A stretch of 64,000 nt of DNA from Thermobifida fusca NBRC 14071 = JCM 3263 (GCF_001592045.1 NZ_BCWB01000017.1:62001-126000), one strand, 5' to 3'. Shown: positions 46,974-56,850, numbered from the stretch's first letter. The notes: generated by a model from the letters alone, not told the origin. Numbers and translations: made by a program.

Positions 46974-47437
46974 CGTTCCTCTTCTTCCAAACTTCGTCGC
47001 CAGCCCGCCAGCAGCTCGTTCTGCAGGCTGAACATCTCCCGGTGCTCATCCGGCTCGGCGTGGTCGTAGCCGAGCAAGTGCAGGATCCCGTGCGTGCACA
47101 GCAGGTCGATCTCGTCCTGCATGCTGTGCCCGGCCCGCTCCGCCTGCCGGGCGGCAACCTGCGGGCAGATGACCACATCCCCCAGGATCCCCGGTTCGGA
47201 CGTCCGCCCCGGAGCGCCCGGGCGGAGCTCGTCCATGGGGAAGGAGAGCACGTCGGTCGGTCCCGGTTCATTCATCCACCGGACGTGCAGATCCGCCATC
47301 GGCTCCTCGTCAACGAGGAGCACGGACAGTTCCGCGAGAGGGTGCACCCGCAGGGCGTCCAAGATGTAGCGCGCCAGTCGGGCCAGCCGTTCCTCGTCGG
47401 CGGGGACGCCGGACTCGTTCGCGACGTCGATACTCAT
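46970..47437 (-). CDS. ybeY: Endoribonuclease YbeY
   Basis: A 155-residue single-strand-specific metal-dependent RNase for 16S rRNA maturation and ribosome quality control. The zinc motif is [17 protein letters not shown] (HxxxHxxxxxH), preceded by [13 protein letters not shown] 47437; the stop overlaps the corC start. The next gene upstream on this strand is phoH, as expected. Confidence 0.96.
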   Translation of the reverse strand: MSIDVANESGVPADEERLARLARYILDALRVHPLAELSVLLVDEEPMADLHVRWMNEPGPTDVLSFPMDELRPGAPGRTSEPGILGDVVICPQVAARQAERAGHSMQDEIDLLCTHGILHLLGYDHAEPDEHREMFSLQNELLAGWRRSLEEEER

Positions 47438-47500
47438 TGCTGTTACCGGCCTTGTTCCATTGGTGTCGGGGACACTGCGGCATGCGGTCTGCGCCGCGGC

Positions 47501-48547
47501 TCACCTGCTACTGGAATCGGTCCCATGGGGACGGTGCGTCTCCCGTCCCACAGCACCGTTGCCTTGCTTGCGACGCTGTGCAGCTTCGTGCCGACCATAG
47601 GCGTCCACGATCTTGCCGACGAGCTTGTGTCGGACGACGTCGTTGCTGGTCAGACGGCAGAAGCTGATGTCCTCGATGCCGTCGAGGATGGTCTCCACCG
47701 TCCTCAGCCCGCTCTCCTGGCCCTCCGGAAGGTCCACCTGGGTGATGTCACCGGTAACCACGATCTTGGAGCCGAAACCCAGGCGGGTGAGGAACATCTT
47801 CATCTGCTCGGGCGAGGTGTTCTGCGCCTCGTCGAGGATGATGAAAGCGTCGTTGAGGGTACGGCCCCGCATGTAGGCCAGCGGCGCGACCTCGATCGTC
47901 CCCGCCGCCATCAGCTTGGGGATGGAGTCGGGGTCGAGCATGTCGTGCAGCGCGTCGTAGAGGGGACGCAGGTAGGGGTCAATCTTCTCGTACAGGGTGC
48001 CCGGCAGGAAGCCCAGCCGCTCTCCCGCTTCGACCGCGGGACGCGTCAGGATGATCCGGTTGACCTCCTTGGCCTGCAAGGCCTTGACCGCCTTGGCCAT
48101 CGCCAGATAGGTCTTTCCGGTCCCAGCGGGGCCGATCGCGAAGACGATGGTGTGCTTGTCGATCGCGTCGACGTAACGCTTCTGGTTCAGCGTCTTGGGT
48201 CGGATCGTGCGCCCCCGCGCCGACAGGATGTTCATCGTCAGCACGTCGGCGGGACGCTCAGGTCCGGGGGAGCGGAGCATGGCCAGGACCCGTTCGATCG
48301 TGTCCGGGGTGATCTGGGTCCCGTTCTCCACGAACCGCAGCAATTCCTCGATGAGCCGGACCACGAGAGCGTTGTCCTCGGGGCGCCCACTGATGGTGAT
48401 CTCGTTACCCCGAACGTGGATGTCGCTGTCGAAAGAGTCTTCGACCACGCGGAGCAGTTCGTCTTCGGTGCCCAGCAGATGGAGCATCATCTGCTCTTCG
48501 GGGACGACGACCTTAACCTGGGTGTGCGCGTACGTTGACTCGACCAT
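47501..48547 (-). CDS. phoH: PhoH-like ATPase
   Basis: A 348-residue PhoH family protein: an N-terminal ~100-residue domain ([21 protein letters not shown]), Walker [26 protein letters not shown], Walker [13 protein letters not shown] and [12 protein letters not shown]. It is a putative RNA helicase-type ATPase linked to YbeY. ATG 48547 has AAGG upstream; the in-frame extension to 48646 is not protein-like. Confidence 0.93.
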   Translation of the reverse strand: MVESTYAHTQVKVVVPEEQMMLHLLGTEDELLRVVEDSFDSDIHVRGNEITISGRPEDNALVVRLIEELLRFVENGTQITPDTIERVLAMLRSPGPERPADVLTMNILSARGRTIRPKTLNQKRYVDAIDKHTIVFAIGPAGTGKTYLAMAKAVKALQAKEVNRIILTRPAVEAGERLGFLPGTLYEKIDPYLRPLYDALHDMLDPDSIPKLMAAGTIEVAPLAYMRGRTLNDAFIILDEAQNTSPEQMKMFLTRLGFGSKIVVTGDITQVDLPEGQESGLRTVETILDGIEDISFCRLTSNDVVRHKLVGKIVDAYGRHEAAQRRKQGNGAVGRETHRPHGTDSSSR

Positions 48548-48674
48548 GATGTGGCCTTGCGGCCGTCTCGCCCCTACCTTTCGCGTGTCCGGAGGCCGTG
48601 TCTCACCTGCCCCTGCGGCCTCATTTCTTTTCGGCAATTCTACCAACGGGTGCTTAATCCCCCGAGAGGTTTTC

Positions 48675-48720
48675 CCGTCCCGGCCAGGGCTGTCCGCCGG
48701 ACCGCTCCCGACCGGGACGG
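48675..48720 (-). terminator. Terminator between HIT gene and phoH
   Basis: Outer stem CCGTCCCGG / CCGGGACGG with an inner GTCC-GCC-GGAC stem, 10 bp after the HIT gene stop. It separates HIT from phoH at least partly. Confidence 0.6.
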
Positions 48721-48730
48721 GGACGATCGA

Positions 48731-49087
48731 TCACCCCGGGGGCCACTCCAGTCCGCGGCCGCCGAGCAGATGGCCGTGCACGTGGAAAATGGTCTGCCCG
48801 GCTCCGGGACCGGTGTTGAAGACCATCCGGTACCCGCTGTCCGCAATGCCCTCGGCCCGGGCGATCTCCCCGGCTTCCCGGGCGATCTCGTCGAGGAGGC
48901 CGATCCCGGCAGCGCCCGCGCTGGCCATGTCGGGATAGTGGTCCCGCGGAATGATCAGCACGTGCGTGGGCGCCTGCGGGTTGATGTCGCGGAAGGCGAT
49001 CGTGCGCTCGCCCTCCCGCACGATATCGGCGGGCACTTCCCCGGCGACGATCTTGCAGAACAGGCAGTCGGACCGACGATCGGTCAC
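48731..49087 (-). CDS. HIT-family nucleotide hydrolase
   Basis: A 118-residue histidine-triad protein. CLFCKIVAGEVPADIV carries the CxxC zinc pair, and HVHGHLL is the HxHxH active site that hydrolyses phosphoramidates or dinucleotides. GTG 49087 follows GGGAGAAG. Located upstream of the phoH-ybeY-era cluster, as in many bacteria. Confidence 0.93.
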   Translation of the reverse strand: MTDRRSDCLFCKIVAGEVPADIVREGERTIAFRDINPQAPTHVLIIPRDHYPDMASAGAAGIGLLDEIAREAGEIARAEGIADSGYRMVFNTGPGAGQTIFHVHGHLLGGRGLEWPPG

Positions 49088-49205
49088 CGCTTCTCCCTCC
49101 GTTGCCGAATGCGGGGGTGCTGCCCCAGGGTCCCATCATGCCGGAAACCGCGACTAGGCAGCGTCCGGGGATCCCGTGTCCTCGCATAACCGCACCTGAG
49201 GCACT

Positions 49206-49355
49206 ATGACCGCCACTATCCTGGTTCTCGGCGCGCCGGCCGCGCTCCTGTCCGGCCCCGACTCCCCCGCTCCCAACGCCGAAGGAAGTCATCGACGCTT
49301 TTCCCGTCAGCAGCAGTCTCCGACCAAGCGAGAAGAACGGCATGGCCTTTCGTAA
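49206..49355 (+). CDS. Possible 49-residue small ORF overlapping the ECF sigma start
   Basis: ATG 49206, preceded by GAGG at about 5 nt, opens a frame whose TAA (49353-49355) lies just inside the ECF sigma gene in another frame. The N-terminus TILVLGAPAALLSG is hydrophobic, the rest Ser/Arg/Gln-rich. It could be a translational-coupling leader or chance. Confidence 0.25.
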   Translation: MTATILVLGAPAALLSGPDSPAPNAEGSHRRFSRQQQSPTKREERHGLS

Positions 49356-49929
49356 ACCCGGCGAGAAGGGGCCGCGTCCTCATCACGTGAGCGAAACCAT
49401 GGTGGTGGAAGCGCCCGCGGCTACGGTGTCGGCCCGGTGGGATGCCGACCAAGCGGTGACACAGCTCTACTCGGACCACTACCGCCCTTTGGTGCGACTC
49501 GCTGCCCTCCTCGTTCGCGATGTCGCCACTGCCGAAGAAGTCGTACAGGACGCGTTCGTCGCCATGCACGGGGCGTGGCGGCGGCTCCGCGACCCCAACA
49601 AAGCGCTTTCCTATCTGCGGCAAGCGGTGGTCAACAAAGCCCGGTCGGTCCTGCGGCACCGAGCCGTTGTCGAGAAGCACGCACCCAAGGCGCTTCCCGA
49701 CGCCCCCAGTGCTGAGCACGGTGCACTTAACGAACTGGAGCGCGCCGAGGTGGTCAACGCGCTGCGCGCGTTACCGACGCGGCAGCGGGAGGCCATCGTC
49801 CTGCGGTACTACGGAGACCTCTCCGAAGCTCAGATCGCCGACGCCATGGGCATCAGCCGTGGCGCGGTGAAGAGCCACACGGCACGCGGTATCTCCACGC
49901 TCCGCAAGCTCCTGGAGCAGACGAAATGA
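49342..49929 (+). CDS. ECF sigma factor (SigE/SigM-like, SigE family of actinomycetes)
   Basis: A 195-residue ECF factor. Region 2 is LYSDHYRPLVRLAALLVRDVATAEEVVQDAFVAMH and region 4 is LPTRQREAIVLRYYGDLSEAQIADAMGISRGAVKSHTARGISTLRKLL. There is no long C-terminal extension. ATG 49342 follows GAGAAGAACGGC. The stop overlaps the start of the next gene by 4 bp (ATGA), the usual arrangement with a membrane anti-sigma partner. Confidence 0.9.
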   Translation: MAFRKPGEKGPRPHHVSETMVVEAPAATVSARWDADQAVTQLYSDHYRPLVRLAALLVRDVATAEEVVQDAFVAMHGAWRRLRDPNKALSYLRQAVVNKARSVLRHRAVVEKHAPKALPDAPSAEHGALNELERAEVVNALRALPTRQREAIVLRYYGDLSEAQIADAMGISRGAVKSHTARGISTLRKLLEQTK

Positions 49930-50594
49930 CCGAAGAATTCGACGACTTCGAAAAGCGGCTCAGGGCTGCCTTGCACGCCGCGGCCGACGACATTCCCATC
50001 TCCCACGACGCGCTGGAACGGATCCGGGCCCGCACCGAGCGCCGGAGCCTGTTCCCCTGGACAGGACTGGCATGGTTCCGTCCGGTCGTCGCCGTGGGCG
50101 CCGCGGTGCTGATCGCCGGATCAGTGCTGCTCGGGACCCCGCAGCTCCGCAACCAGGTGCTGCCAGGGTCGTTCGTCTCCGCTTCAGACACCCAGCGGGC
50201 CGAAGAGACACCGTCGCAGTCACCGCAGGCGCCGGCCGATCCCGAAGGCGTCGTGCCGCCTCCGGTGCACGGGGCTCCCTCCACACTGCCGTCGGCCGCC
50301 CCGGAAGCGTCGCCGTCCGCTCCGGAAGCTGAAGCACCGCCCACCGTCTTCGGAAGCTCTGCGTGCGCGTCCCCCAGTCCGGGGGAGCGGGCAGACAGCG
50401 GTGCCGCAGCAGACCCCCGCGCCACGGAACGCCCGTGCCCGTCGGAGTCGCCGGCTGTCCCGGACGAGCCTGAGCCGTCGCCGTCCCCCTCCGAGGACGA
50501 CGGCTCGAACGGCTCCTCATCCCCTGGCTCCCCGGGAGCGGAGAAGACGCCGACCGCCTCCCCGCCCCCGCCGTCCGGCGGCGACCCGCAGTAA
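49926..50594 (+). CDS. Membrane protein with Pro/Ser-rich exterior, probable sigma-factor partner
   Basis: A 222-residue protein: ~55-residue cytoplasmic N-terminus (FDDFEKRLRAALHAAADDIP, DALERIRARTERR), one membrane helix (VVAVGAAVLIAGSVLLG), then about 130 residues very rich in Pro, Ser, Ala and Glu outside the cell. No zinc-type anti-sigma motif is seen. Translational coupling to the ECF sigma suggests it binds or tunes it; this is inference. The exterior is low complexity and may span the cell wall. Confidence 0.75.
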   Translation: MTEEFDDFEKRLRAALHAAADDIPISHDALERIRARTERRSLFPWTGLAWFRPVVAVGAAVLIAGSVLLGTPQLRNQVLPGSFVSASDTQRAEETPSQSPQAPADPEGVVPPPVHGAPSTLPSAAPEASPSAPEAEAPPTVFGSSACASPSPGERADSGAAADPRATERPCPSESPAVPDEPEPSPSPSEDDGSNGSSSPGSPGAEKTPTASPPPPSGGDPQ

Positions 50595-50634
50595 ACCGCT
50601 TCCCGGTGCCGGCCGCGCGCCAAGAGTCGCCCGG

Positions 50635-51381
50635 CTACCAGCGGCCGCACCGGGCCTGGAGGACCGCGAGAGCAGCCACGCCGGCCGTGGACGTGCGGAG
50701 CACGGTCGGCCCCAGCAGCGCCCGCAGCGCCCCGGCGTCCTCGAAAGCTGCGAGCTCCGCGTCGCTGAACCCGCCTTCCGGCCCCACGACGAGGACGGCG
50801 TGCCCGGCAGGGCCGAACAGTTCTTCCGGCAGCGGCAGCTGTGAAAGCCGGACCGCGCCTTCTTCATGCAGCACGATGCCCAGCGTTGCGCTTTCCAGCA
50901 GCGCGACGACACCCGCCTTCCCCACCGGTTCGGCGACCTCGGGGATGCGGCTGCGCCGGGACTGCTTAGCGGCAGCCCGGGCCGCGGAACGCCATTTCGT
51001 GAGCGACCTGGCGACACGGTCCCCCCGCCAGCGGGTGATGCAGCGCTCTGCCTGCCAGGGCACCACGGCGTCGACGCCCGCTTCCGTCATGACTTCCACG
51101 GCGAGCTCACCGCGGTCCCCTTTCGGCAAGGCTTGGACGACCGTGATCCGCGGCCGCGGTTCAGCCTCGAACACCCGCTCTTGGACGGCGCAGGTGATCG
51201 TGTCGCGGCCGACCGCGGTCACCACGCAGCGGGCCCGGTGGCCCGCGCCGTCGACCAGGTCCACGGGTTCACCCACGGCGATGCGGCGCACCGTGGCGGC
51301 GTGCCGCCCCTCAGCGCCGTCCACCACGACGGGGTCAGAGTCGAGGGCCGCGGGCTCGACCAGGAAAACCGGGGCGGTCAC
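50635..51381 (-). CDS. rsmE: 16S rRNA m3U1498 methyltransferase RsmE
   Basis: A 248-residue SPOUT-class methyltransferase. The N-terminal PUA-like domain ([21 protein letters not shown]) is followed by the knotted SAM domain with [23 protein letters not shown] and [12 protein letters not shown]. It methylates U1498 in the ribosomal decoding centre. GTG 51381 overlaps the dnaJ stop by 4 bp. The order hrcA-dnaJ-rsmE is conserved in Gram-positive bacteria. Confidence 0.96.
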   Translation of the reverse strand: MTAPVFLVEPAALDSDPVVVDGAEGRHAATVRRIAVGEPVDLVDGAGHRARCVVTAVGRDTITCAVQERVFEAEPRPRITVVQALPKGDRGELAVEVMTEAGVDAVVPWQAERCITRWRGDRVARSLTKWRSAARAAAKQSRRSRIPEVAEPVGKAGVVALLESATLGIVLHEEGAVRLSQLPLPEELFGPAGHAVLVVGPEGGFSDAELAAFEDAGALRALLGPTVLRTSTAGVAALAVLQARCGRW

Positions 51382-52517
51382 CGCGCGCCGAACGCGTCAC
51401 GGATGCGGGAGAAGAAATTGCCCTGCCCCGGGCTGAACTTGCCCGGCGGCCGGTCCTCGCCGCGGAGTTCCGCGAGCTTGCGCAGCAGCGCTTCCTGCTC
51501 TTCGTCCAGTCGGGTGGGGGTCTCCACCGTGACGTGGATGTGCAGGTCGCCGCGGCCCGGCGCGTTGAGGTGGTGGCAGCCCTTCGACTGCAGGGTGATG
51601 ACCTGCCCGGAATTGGTGCCGGGGCGCAGGTCGATCTCCTCCGGGCCGTCGAGGGTGTCGATGGTCAGCGTCGCCCCCAGCGCGGCCGCGGTCATCGGAA
51701 CGGTGACCGTGCAGTGCAGGTCGTCGCCGCGCCGTTCGAAGATCGGGTGCGGGCGTTCCACGATCTCCAGGAAGATGTCGCCGCGCGGTCCGCCGTTCGG
51801 GCCGACCTCGCCTTCGCCCGCCAGCTGGATCTGGGTCCCGTCCTCGACACCCGCGGGGATCTGCACTTTGCGGGTGACGCGCTCCCGGACCCGGCCTTCC
51901 CCGGCGCAGTCCGGGCAGGGGTTGCGGATGATCGTGCCCTGGCCCGCGCACTGCGGGCACGGCCGAGTCGTCATGACTTGGCCGAGGAACGAGCGAGTGA
52001 CCTGGGAGACTTCACCGCGGCCACCGCACATGTCGCAGGTCTCGGGGTGGGTTCCCTGCGCCGTGCCCTCACCCTGGCAGGTGTTGCACACGACCGCGGT
52101 GGGGAACGTGATGTCCTTGGTGACGCCGAACGCGGTCTCTTCGAGGTCGAGCTCGACCCGCACCTTGATGCTCCGGCCCCGGCGCATCCGCTCGCGTGCC
52201 GCGCGGGTTCCCGTGCTCCCCCCGAAGAACGCGTTCATCAAGTCGTCGAACGGGAAGCCCGCTCCGAAGCCGGTGGCTCCGCCGCCCGCTGCCCCGCCGC
52301 GCGCGAACGGGTCGACGCCCATGTCGTACATGCGGCGCTTCTCCGGGTTGGAGAGCACCTCGTAGGCTTGGGCGACTTCCTTGAACCGCTCCTGGGTCTC
52401 TGGGTCGGGGTTGACGTCGGGATGCAGTTCACGTGCGAGCCGGCGGTATGCCTTTTTGATCTCGTCCTGGGTCGCGTCGCGGCGAACACCAAGGATCTCG
52501 TAATAGTCTCTGGCCAC
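51378..52517 (-). CDS. dnaJ: Chaperone DnaJ
   Basis: A 379-residue type I Hsp40. The J domain has HPD at 32-34, followed by a Gly/Phe linker, four CxxCxGxG zinc repeats ([32 protein letters not shown]) and the C-terminal substrate-binding domains. It stimulates DnaK ATPase. GTG 52517 directly abuts the hrcA stop. As a gene of the hrcA operon it is probably under CIRCE control. Confidence 0.97.
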   Translation of the reverse strand: MARDYYEILGVRRDATQDEIKKAYRRLARELHPDVNPDPETQERFKEVAQAYEVLSNPEKRRMYDMGVDPFARGGAAGGGATGFGAGFPFDDLMNAFFGGSTGTRAARERMRRGRSIKVRVELDLEETAFGVTKDITFPTAVVCNTCQGEGTAQGTHPETCDMCGGRGEVSQVTRSFLGQVMTTRPCPQCAGQGTIIRNPCPDCAGEGRVRERVTRKVQIPAGVEDGTQIQLAGEGEVGPNGGPRGDIFLEIVERPHPIFERRGDDLHCTVTVPMTAAALGATLTIDTLDGPEEIDLRPGTNSGQVITLQSKGCHHLNAPGRGDLHIHVTVETPTRLDEEQEALLRKLAELRGEDRPPGKFSPGQGNFFSRIRDAFGAR

Positions 52518-53549
52518 TTACTGTCCCGCCAAGATCTGACCGACGTACCTTGCCACTGCGCGCACCGCTCCCATCGTTCCTGGGTAGTCCATCCGGGTTG
52601 GACCGACGACCCCGAGCTTGGCCAACGTTTGATCGCCGATCCCGTACCCTGCGGCGACAATCGAGGTGGACTGCAGGCCCTCGTGGTTGTTCTCCGCACC
52701 GATACGCACGGTCAGCATCGATGCGTCGCCCATCTCACCCAGCAAACGGATGAGGACGACGTTTTCTTCCAGCGCTTCAAGGACGTCTCGAAGCCCGGCA
52801 GAGAACCCCATCGCCGCGAGGTTCGCGGTCCCCCCGAAGACGACCTTCCCCTCGTGCTTCTCGACGAGGCTCTCCGTCAAGACCGACATCACCGACTCGG
52901 CGATCGGCCGCTCCTCCAGCGGAAGCTGGGCGAGGACCGTCGGGAACTCCTTCGGTGCCTCGGTCAGCCACTTGCCCACGAGAGCCCGGTTCAGCGCCCC
53001 GCGCAGGTTCTCGACCACGTCGTCGGAGACCTCTGCAAGACCGTCGATGACGCGCTGCTCGACACGACCGGTGTTGGTGATCAGCACCAGCATAAGACGC
53101 TGCGGTCCCAGCGGCACGAGCTCCAGGTGCTGCACGCTCGACCGGGTGAGGGACGGGTACTGCATGATCGCCACTTGCCGGGTCAGGTGCGCCAACAGCC
53201 GCACCGTGCGGGAGACGATCTCGTCGAGGTCGAGCGCCCCGCTCAGAAACGTCTCGATAGCCCGACGCTCAGCCTTGGACAGAGGCTTGACCTTGGAGAG
53301 CCGGTCCACGAACAGACGGTAGCCCTTGTCCGTCGGCACCCGGCCCGCGCTGGTGTGCGGCTGGGCGATGTACCCCAGCTCCTCCAGCGCAACCATGTCG
53401 TTGCGGATAGTCGCCGGAGAAACCCCCAGCTTGTGCCGCTCGGCCAGTGCTTTCGACCCCACGGGCTCATTCGTGGACACGTAGTCTTCGACGATGGCAC
53501 GCAGCACCGCGAGTTTACGGTCGTCGAGCACGTTACGGTCGTCGAGCAC
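52518..53549 (-). CDS. hrcA: Heat-inducible transcription repressor HrcA
   Basis: A 343-residue HrcA repressor. The N-terminal winged helix is [18 protein letters not shown]...[23 protein letters not shown]-like and HrcA inserts follow. It binds CIRCE elements and is refolded by GroEL. GTG 53549 is set by a perfect AGGAGGTGA at 7-nt spacing. The first two stretches of six codons are a near-perfect 18-bp tandem duplication (53549-53514), repeating VLDDRN/K. A CIRCE-like element overlaps the ribosome-site region. Confidence 0.96.
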   Translation of the reverse strand: MLDDRNVLDDRKLAVLRAIVEDYVSTNEPVGSKALAERHKLGVSPATIRNDMVALEELGYIAQPHTSAGRVPTDKGYRLFVDRLSKVKPLSKAERRAIETFLSGALDLDEIVSRTVRLLAHLTRQVAIMQYPSLTRSSVQHLELVPLGPQRLMLVLITNTGRVEQRVIDGLAEVSDDVVENLRGALNRALVGKWLTEAPKEFPTVLAQLPLEERPIAESVMSVLTESLVEKHEGKVVFGGTANLAAMGFSAGLRDVLEALEENVVLIRLLGEMGDASMLTVRIGAENNHEGLQSTSIVAAGYGIGDQTLAKLGVVGPTRMDYPGTMGAVRAVARYVGQILAGQ

Positions 53550-53560
53550 GCGCTCACCTC

Positions 53561-53587
53561 CTGGCACTCCGTGGTCTTAAGTGCTAA
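53561..53587. promoter_or_regulatory. CIRCE-like HrcA operator
   Basis: On the minus strand: TTAGCACTT, a 9-nt spacer, then GAGTGCCAG. The consensus is TTAGCACTC-N9-GAGTGCTAA; the left arm matches 8 of 9 and the right arm 6 of 9. A TAGAAT -10-like hexamer overlaps just upstream. It should mediate HrcA autorepression of hrcA-dnaJ. Confidence 0.8.
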
Positions 53588-54088
53588 TTCTATGCGGCGG
53601 CGCCGAGCGGCGTTATGTCTGTCCAAGCACGGTATCAACCGAATTTTGCCCCGCTTCGGACCTGTATTCACTCCCCATCACCAGATTTCCCACGCCGCAG
53701 GCCCTGCCGTTTCGGGGCCGGTCGCCCTGTTCCCGCCAGCCTCGTCCGCAGCACCATTCCCACCGCCGCTGCCCGTGGGAACAGGAGCGGGGCATGAGGC
53801 TATCCGCGTCGGCTGCAGGCCGGGCGTCCCGGCACACCCGTGGCGCGTCGCGGCACAGGTGTGCAGATGAGGCGTTCTCCGCCCAAGGGCGGAAAGCCGC
53901 CGCGGGGCCGCGCCTGGCACAGGGCCAACCAGACTCGAAATCTTCAGTCGCGGCCTGCTGCGGCTCGGCTGGAATCGGTCGACGACTGAAAGCTCCTTGT
54001 AATCGCTCCGCAGCCCGTCCTGATTAAGCTGCCTGTGTGGATCCGCGATGCGTATCCACGGCAGTGCCCCAGCCAGCCAAGGGAAGAT
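53588..54088. other. Intergenic region between hrcA and the first DUF4870 gene
   Basis: About 500 bp without a recognisable gene. It must contain the divergent promoters; TTAAGC near 54023 is a possible -10 for the plus-strand gene. No RNA motif, repeat or good ribosome site was seen. Confidence 0.35.
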
Positions 54089-54715
54089 ATGCACGAGACA
54101 CCGTCTTCTCCCTCCCCCGACCACGACCCGGCTGTCCCTTCTCCGGGGGCGCAGCCGGGGTCCGGACCTTCTGGGGCCGCTCCCCAGTCCGGCCCGCACC
54201 CGCCGCACCATCCTCCGCAGTTCGCCCCGCCGACTCCCCCCGCACCCGGGGCAGGACCTTATCCCGCGTATCCCGCACCGCAGCCCCACCAGGAAGGCAG
54301 CTATCCTCCCCCCGGCCCGTACGGGACCGCTCCGGGGGTTCCCCCCGCCGCCTGGCCGCCCGCACCGGACGGCAGTACGTGGGCGATGATCGCGCACCTG
54401 GTAGGTATCGTGTTCGCCTGTGTCGGGTGGCTGCCCGCGCTCCTCGTCTACCTGGCAGTGAAAAACCGTTCTCCGTGGACCCGGCATCACGCCGCTGAAG
54501 CGTTGAACTTCCAGTTGACCCTGTTCATTCCCTACGTGGTGGGAGCCGGGCTTTTTGTGGGATTCGGGTTCTTCACCCCGGATTTGGCGTGGATCGGCGC
54601 GGTAGTCATCGTCGTCGTGTGGCTGGACTGCCTCGTGTTCGGGACTATGGCCGCGATGGCCGCGGCCCGGGATGCCTGGTACCGCTACCCGATCGCCATC
54701 CATCTGGTCAAGTAG
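54089..54715 (+). CDS. DUF4870 membrane protein with Pro-rich N-terminus, copy 1
   Basis: A 208-residue protein: about 90 residues of Pro/Ser/Gly/His-rich sequence, then a DUF4870 domain with three or four helices (STWAMIAHLVGIVFACVGWLP, SPWTRHHAAEALNFQLTLFIPYVV, VVIVVVWLDCLVFG) ending WYRYPIAIHLVK. The HHAAEALNFQ motif defines the family; function unknown. ATG 54089 follows GGGAAG. A paralog lies 180 bp downstream. Confidence 0.8.
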   Translation: MHETPSSPSPDHDPAVPSPGAQPGSGPSGAAPQSGPHPPHHPPQFAPPTPPAPGAGPYPAYPAPQPHQEGSYPPPGPYGTAPGVPPAAWPPAPDGSTWAMIAHLVGIVFACVGWLPALLVYLAVKNRSPWTRHHAAEALNFQLTLFIPYVVGAGLFVGFGFFTPDLAWIGAVVIVVVWLDCLVFGTMAAMAAARDAWYRYPIAIHLVK

Positions 54716-54896
54716 CGGAACCTCCTCTACGGTGAAGCCATCTAAAGATTGGTGGACGGCCGCTGCCGCCGAGGACGCCCCGGCTGTTCACGACCGCACG
54801 GCTAGGGCTGCAGCGAACCGTTGCGGTGCCACTGCATCGCTACTGCGGAGCATCCATCTCCCCCATCCTCGATTGACGAACTACTGAGGACGACGC

Positions 54897-55415
54897 ATGA
54901 ATAACCCCTATCCGCCCCCCGGTCCTGAGGAGTACGGCACCGGCGGTTACAGCCCCGATCCTTCCGCTATGGGAGGCCAGCCCGGCTACGGGACTCCGCC
55001 CGGCTACGGCGCGCCCACACCTCCCCCCGGCTACGGCGCCCCCGTCCCGCACCCCGGCTACGGGCAGTACGGCTACGGGCAGCCGGGACCGAGCAACTCT
55101 GACGAGAAGACGTTCAGCGTGCTTACCCACGTGCTCGGTCTGCTCACCGGGTTCGTGGGGCCGCTCATCCTGTTCTTGATCCAGAAGGACACGGCCTCCC
55201 CTTACCTGCGGCACCACTTGACGGAAGCGCTGAACTTCCAGCTCACGCTCCTCATCGCCTACGTGGTGTCCTGGTTCCTGACCTTCATCGTCATCGGCGC
55301 GCTCACCTGGATAGCCGCCCTGGTCTGCGGGATCATCTTCGCCATCCTCGCCGCGGTCGCCGCGAACCGGGGCGAGTGGTACCGCTACCCGATCAGCATC
55401 CGCATGGTCAAGTAG
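54897..55415 (+). CDS. DUF4870 membrane protein with Gly/Tyr-rich N-terminus, copy 2
   Basis: A 172-residue paralog of the upstream gene. The N-terminus repeats PGYG/GYG units (about residues 25-60, six or so copies), then DUF4870: TFSVLTHVLGLLTGFVGPLI, SPYLRHHLTEALNFQLTLLI and WYRYPISIRMVK. The low-complexity Tyr/Gly/Pro tail could mediate self-association at the membrane. ATG 54897 with GAGGACGACGC upstream. Confidence 0.8.
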   Translation: MNNPYPPPGPEEYGTGGYSPDPSAMGGQPGYGTPPGYGAPTPPPGYGAPVPHPGYGQYGYGQPGPSNSDEKTFSVLTHVLGLLTGFVGPLILFLIQKDTASPYLRHHLTEALNFQLTLLIAYVVSWFLTFIVIGALTWIAALVCGIIFAILAAVAANRGEWYRYPISIRMVK

Positions 55416-55431
55416 TCTCGGCCTGCGGCAC

Positions 55432-55454
55432 GGGGGATCCCACCGGGATCCCCC
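55432..55454. terminator. Bidirectional terminator between DUF4870 gene and hemW
   Basis: Perfect 10-bp stem GGGGGATCCC / GGGATCCCCC with loop ACC, between convergent stops at 55415 and 55476. Confidence 0.85.
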
Positions 55455-55475
55455 TGAACTTTGTCGGGCTCCTGC

Positions 55476-56708
55476 TCAGGCAAGGTCGAGCACCAGCGCA
55501 TCGGCGAGCAGCCGGCCGCGCAGGGTGAGGACGGCGCGTCCCCGCGCGTGGGCGGCGGCGTCCAGCAGCCCGTCGGCGACGGCGCGGGCAGCCGCGGCAC
55601 GCCCCGCGTCGTCGAGCAGGTCGAGGGGGCAGCCTTGGGCGATCCGCAGCTCCAAGAGGATCCGTTCGAAACGGCGGTCCGCTGCGGAGAGGATCTCCCG
55701 GGCGTGCGCCGGGGTGCGGCCCGCGGCCAGGCGGGCCGCGTAGGCAGCGGGGTGTTTGACGTTCCACCACCGCACCCCGCCGATGTGGCTGTGCGCACCG
55801 GGGCCGACCCCCCACCAGTGGCCGCCGGTCCAGTACAGCAGGTTGTGCGCGCTGCGCGCGGTAGGGTCGGCTGCCCAGTTCGACACCTCGTACCACTGCA
55901 GTCCCGCGGCGGAGAGCAGTTCGTCGGCCATGATGTAGCGGTCGGCCAGCACGTCGTCGTCGAACGGGGTCAGCTCGCCGCGGCGCACCCGGGCGGCGAG
56001 CCGGGTGCCTTCTTCCACGATGAGCGAGTAGGCGGAGATGTGGTCCGGGCCGGCCGCGATCGCGGCGGTGAGGGACTCTTTCCAGTCGGCGTCGCTCTCC
56101 CCGGGGGTCCCGTAGATGAGGTCCAGGTTGACGTGCGCGAACCCGGCCTGGCGGGCCCAGGCCACGCACTGTTCGGGCCGTCCCGGGGTGTGGGTGCGTT
56201 CCAAGACCGCGAGCACGTGCGCTTTGGCGCTCTGCATCCCGAAGGAGATCCGGGTGAACCCTGCTTCGCGCAACCGGGCGAGGATGCCCGCGTCCACGGT
56301 TTCCGGGTTGGCTTCGGTGGTGATCTCGGCGTCGGGGGCGAGCCCGAACTGCGCGTCGATCGCGTCGAGGATGCGGCCGAGTTCCTCCGGGGAGAGCAGG
56401 GTGGGGGTGCCGCCGCCCATGAAGACGGTACGCACCGGGAGTTCGCGGTCGCCGAGCACCCGCCGGGCGAGCGCTATTTCAGCGATCGCCTGGTCCGCGT
56501 AGGTGCGCGGGGAGGCGACTGCTGTTCCGTCCCGCGAGCGCAGCTCCGCGGCGGTGTAGGTGTTGAAGTCGCAGTAGCCGCAGCGGGTCGCGCAGAACGG
56601 CACGTGCACGTAGAACCCGAACGGCCGGGTGCCGAGCTCGGCGAGCGCATCGGCAGGCAGGGAGCCGTCCGGGGGAACAGGCGTACCGTCGAGTGGAGCT
56701 GAAGGCAT
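55476..56708 (-). CDS. hemW: HemW-like radical SAM protein
   Basis: A 410-residue radical SAM protein of the HemN/HemW family. The [4Fe-4S] motif CATRCGYC (Cys39, 43, 46) is CxxxCxxC; TVFMGGGTPTLL, EANPETVD, RISFGMQS and the VGPGAHSHI haem-related motif follow, and the HemW C-terminal domain is complete. HemW binds haem and delivers it to respiratory enzymes; it lacks the features of true coproporphyrinogen dehydrogenase. ATG 56708 has only a weak ribosome site. In many genomes hemW lies close to lepA and the dnaJ/hrcA genes, as here. Confidence 0.92.
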   Translation of the reverse strand: MPSAPLDGTPVPPDGSLPADALAELGTRPFGFYVHVPFCATRCGYCDFNTYTAAELRSRDGTAVASPRTYADQAIAEIALARRVLGDRELPVRTVFMGGGTPTLLSPEELGRILDAIDAQFGLAPDAEITTEANPETVDAGILARLREAGFTRISFGMQSAKAHVLAVLERTHTPGRPEQCVAWARQAGFAHVNLDLIYGTPGESDADWKESLTAAIAAGPDHISAYSLIVEEGTRLAARVRRGELTPFDDDVLADRYIMADELLSAAGLQWYEVSNWAADPTARSAHNLLYWTGGHWWGVGPGAHSHIGGVRWWNVKHPAAYAARLAAGRTPAHAREILSAADRRFERILLELRIAQGCPLDLLDDAGRAAAARAVADGLLDAAAHARGRAVLTLRGRLLADALVLDLA

Positions 56709-56850
56709 GTCTTCAGTGTCGGCGATGCGAGGCAGTCCTCGCTCCGGCCGCCGCGGGCCAGCATGGCTGCCGTGCCGCGGCCCTGCCCACTCGGTGGGGG
56801 CGAGTGGGCTGGCCTGGTGGGACCGTGCGGTCCGCGGAGCACAACGTCGG

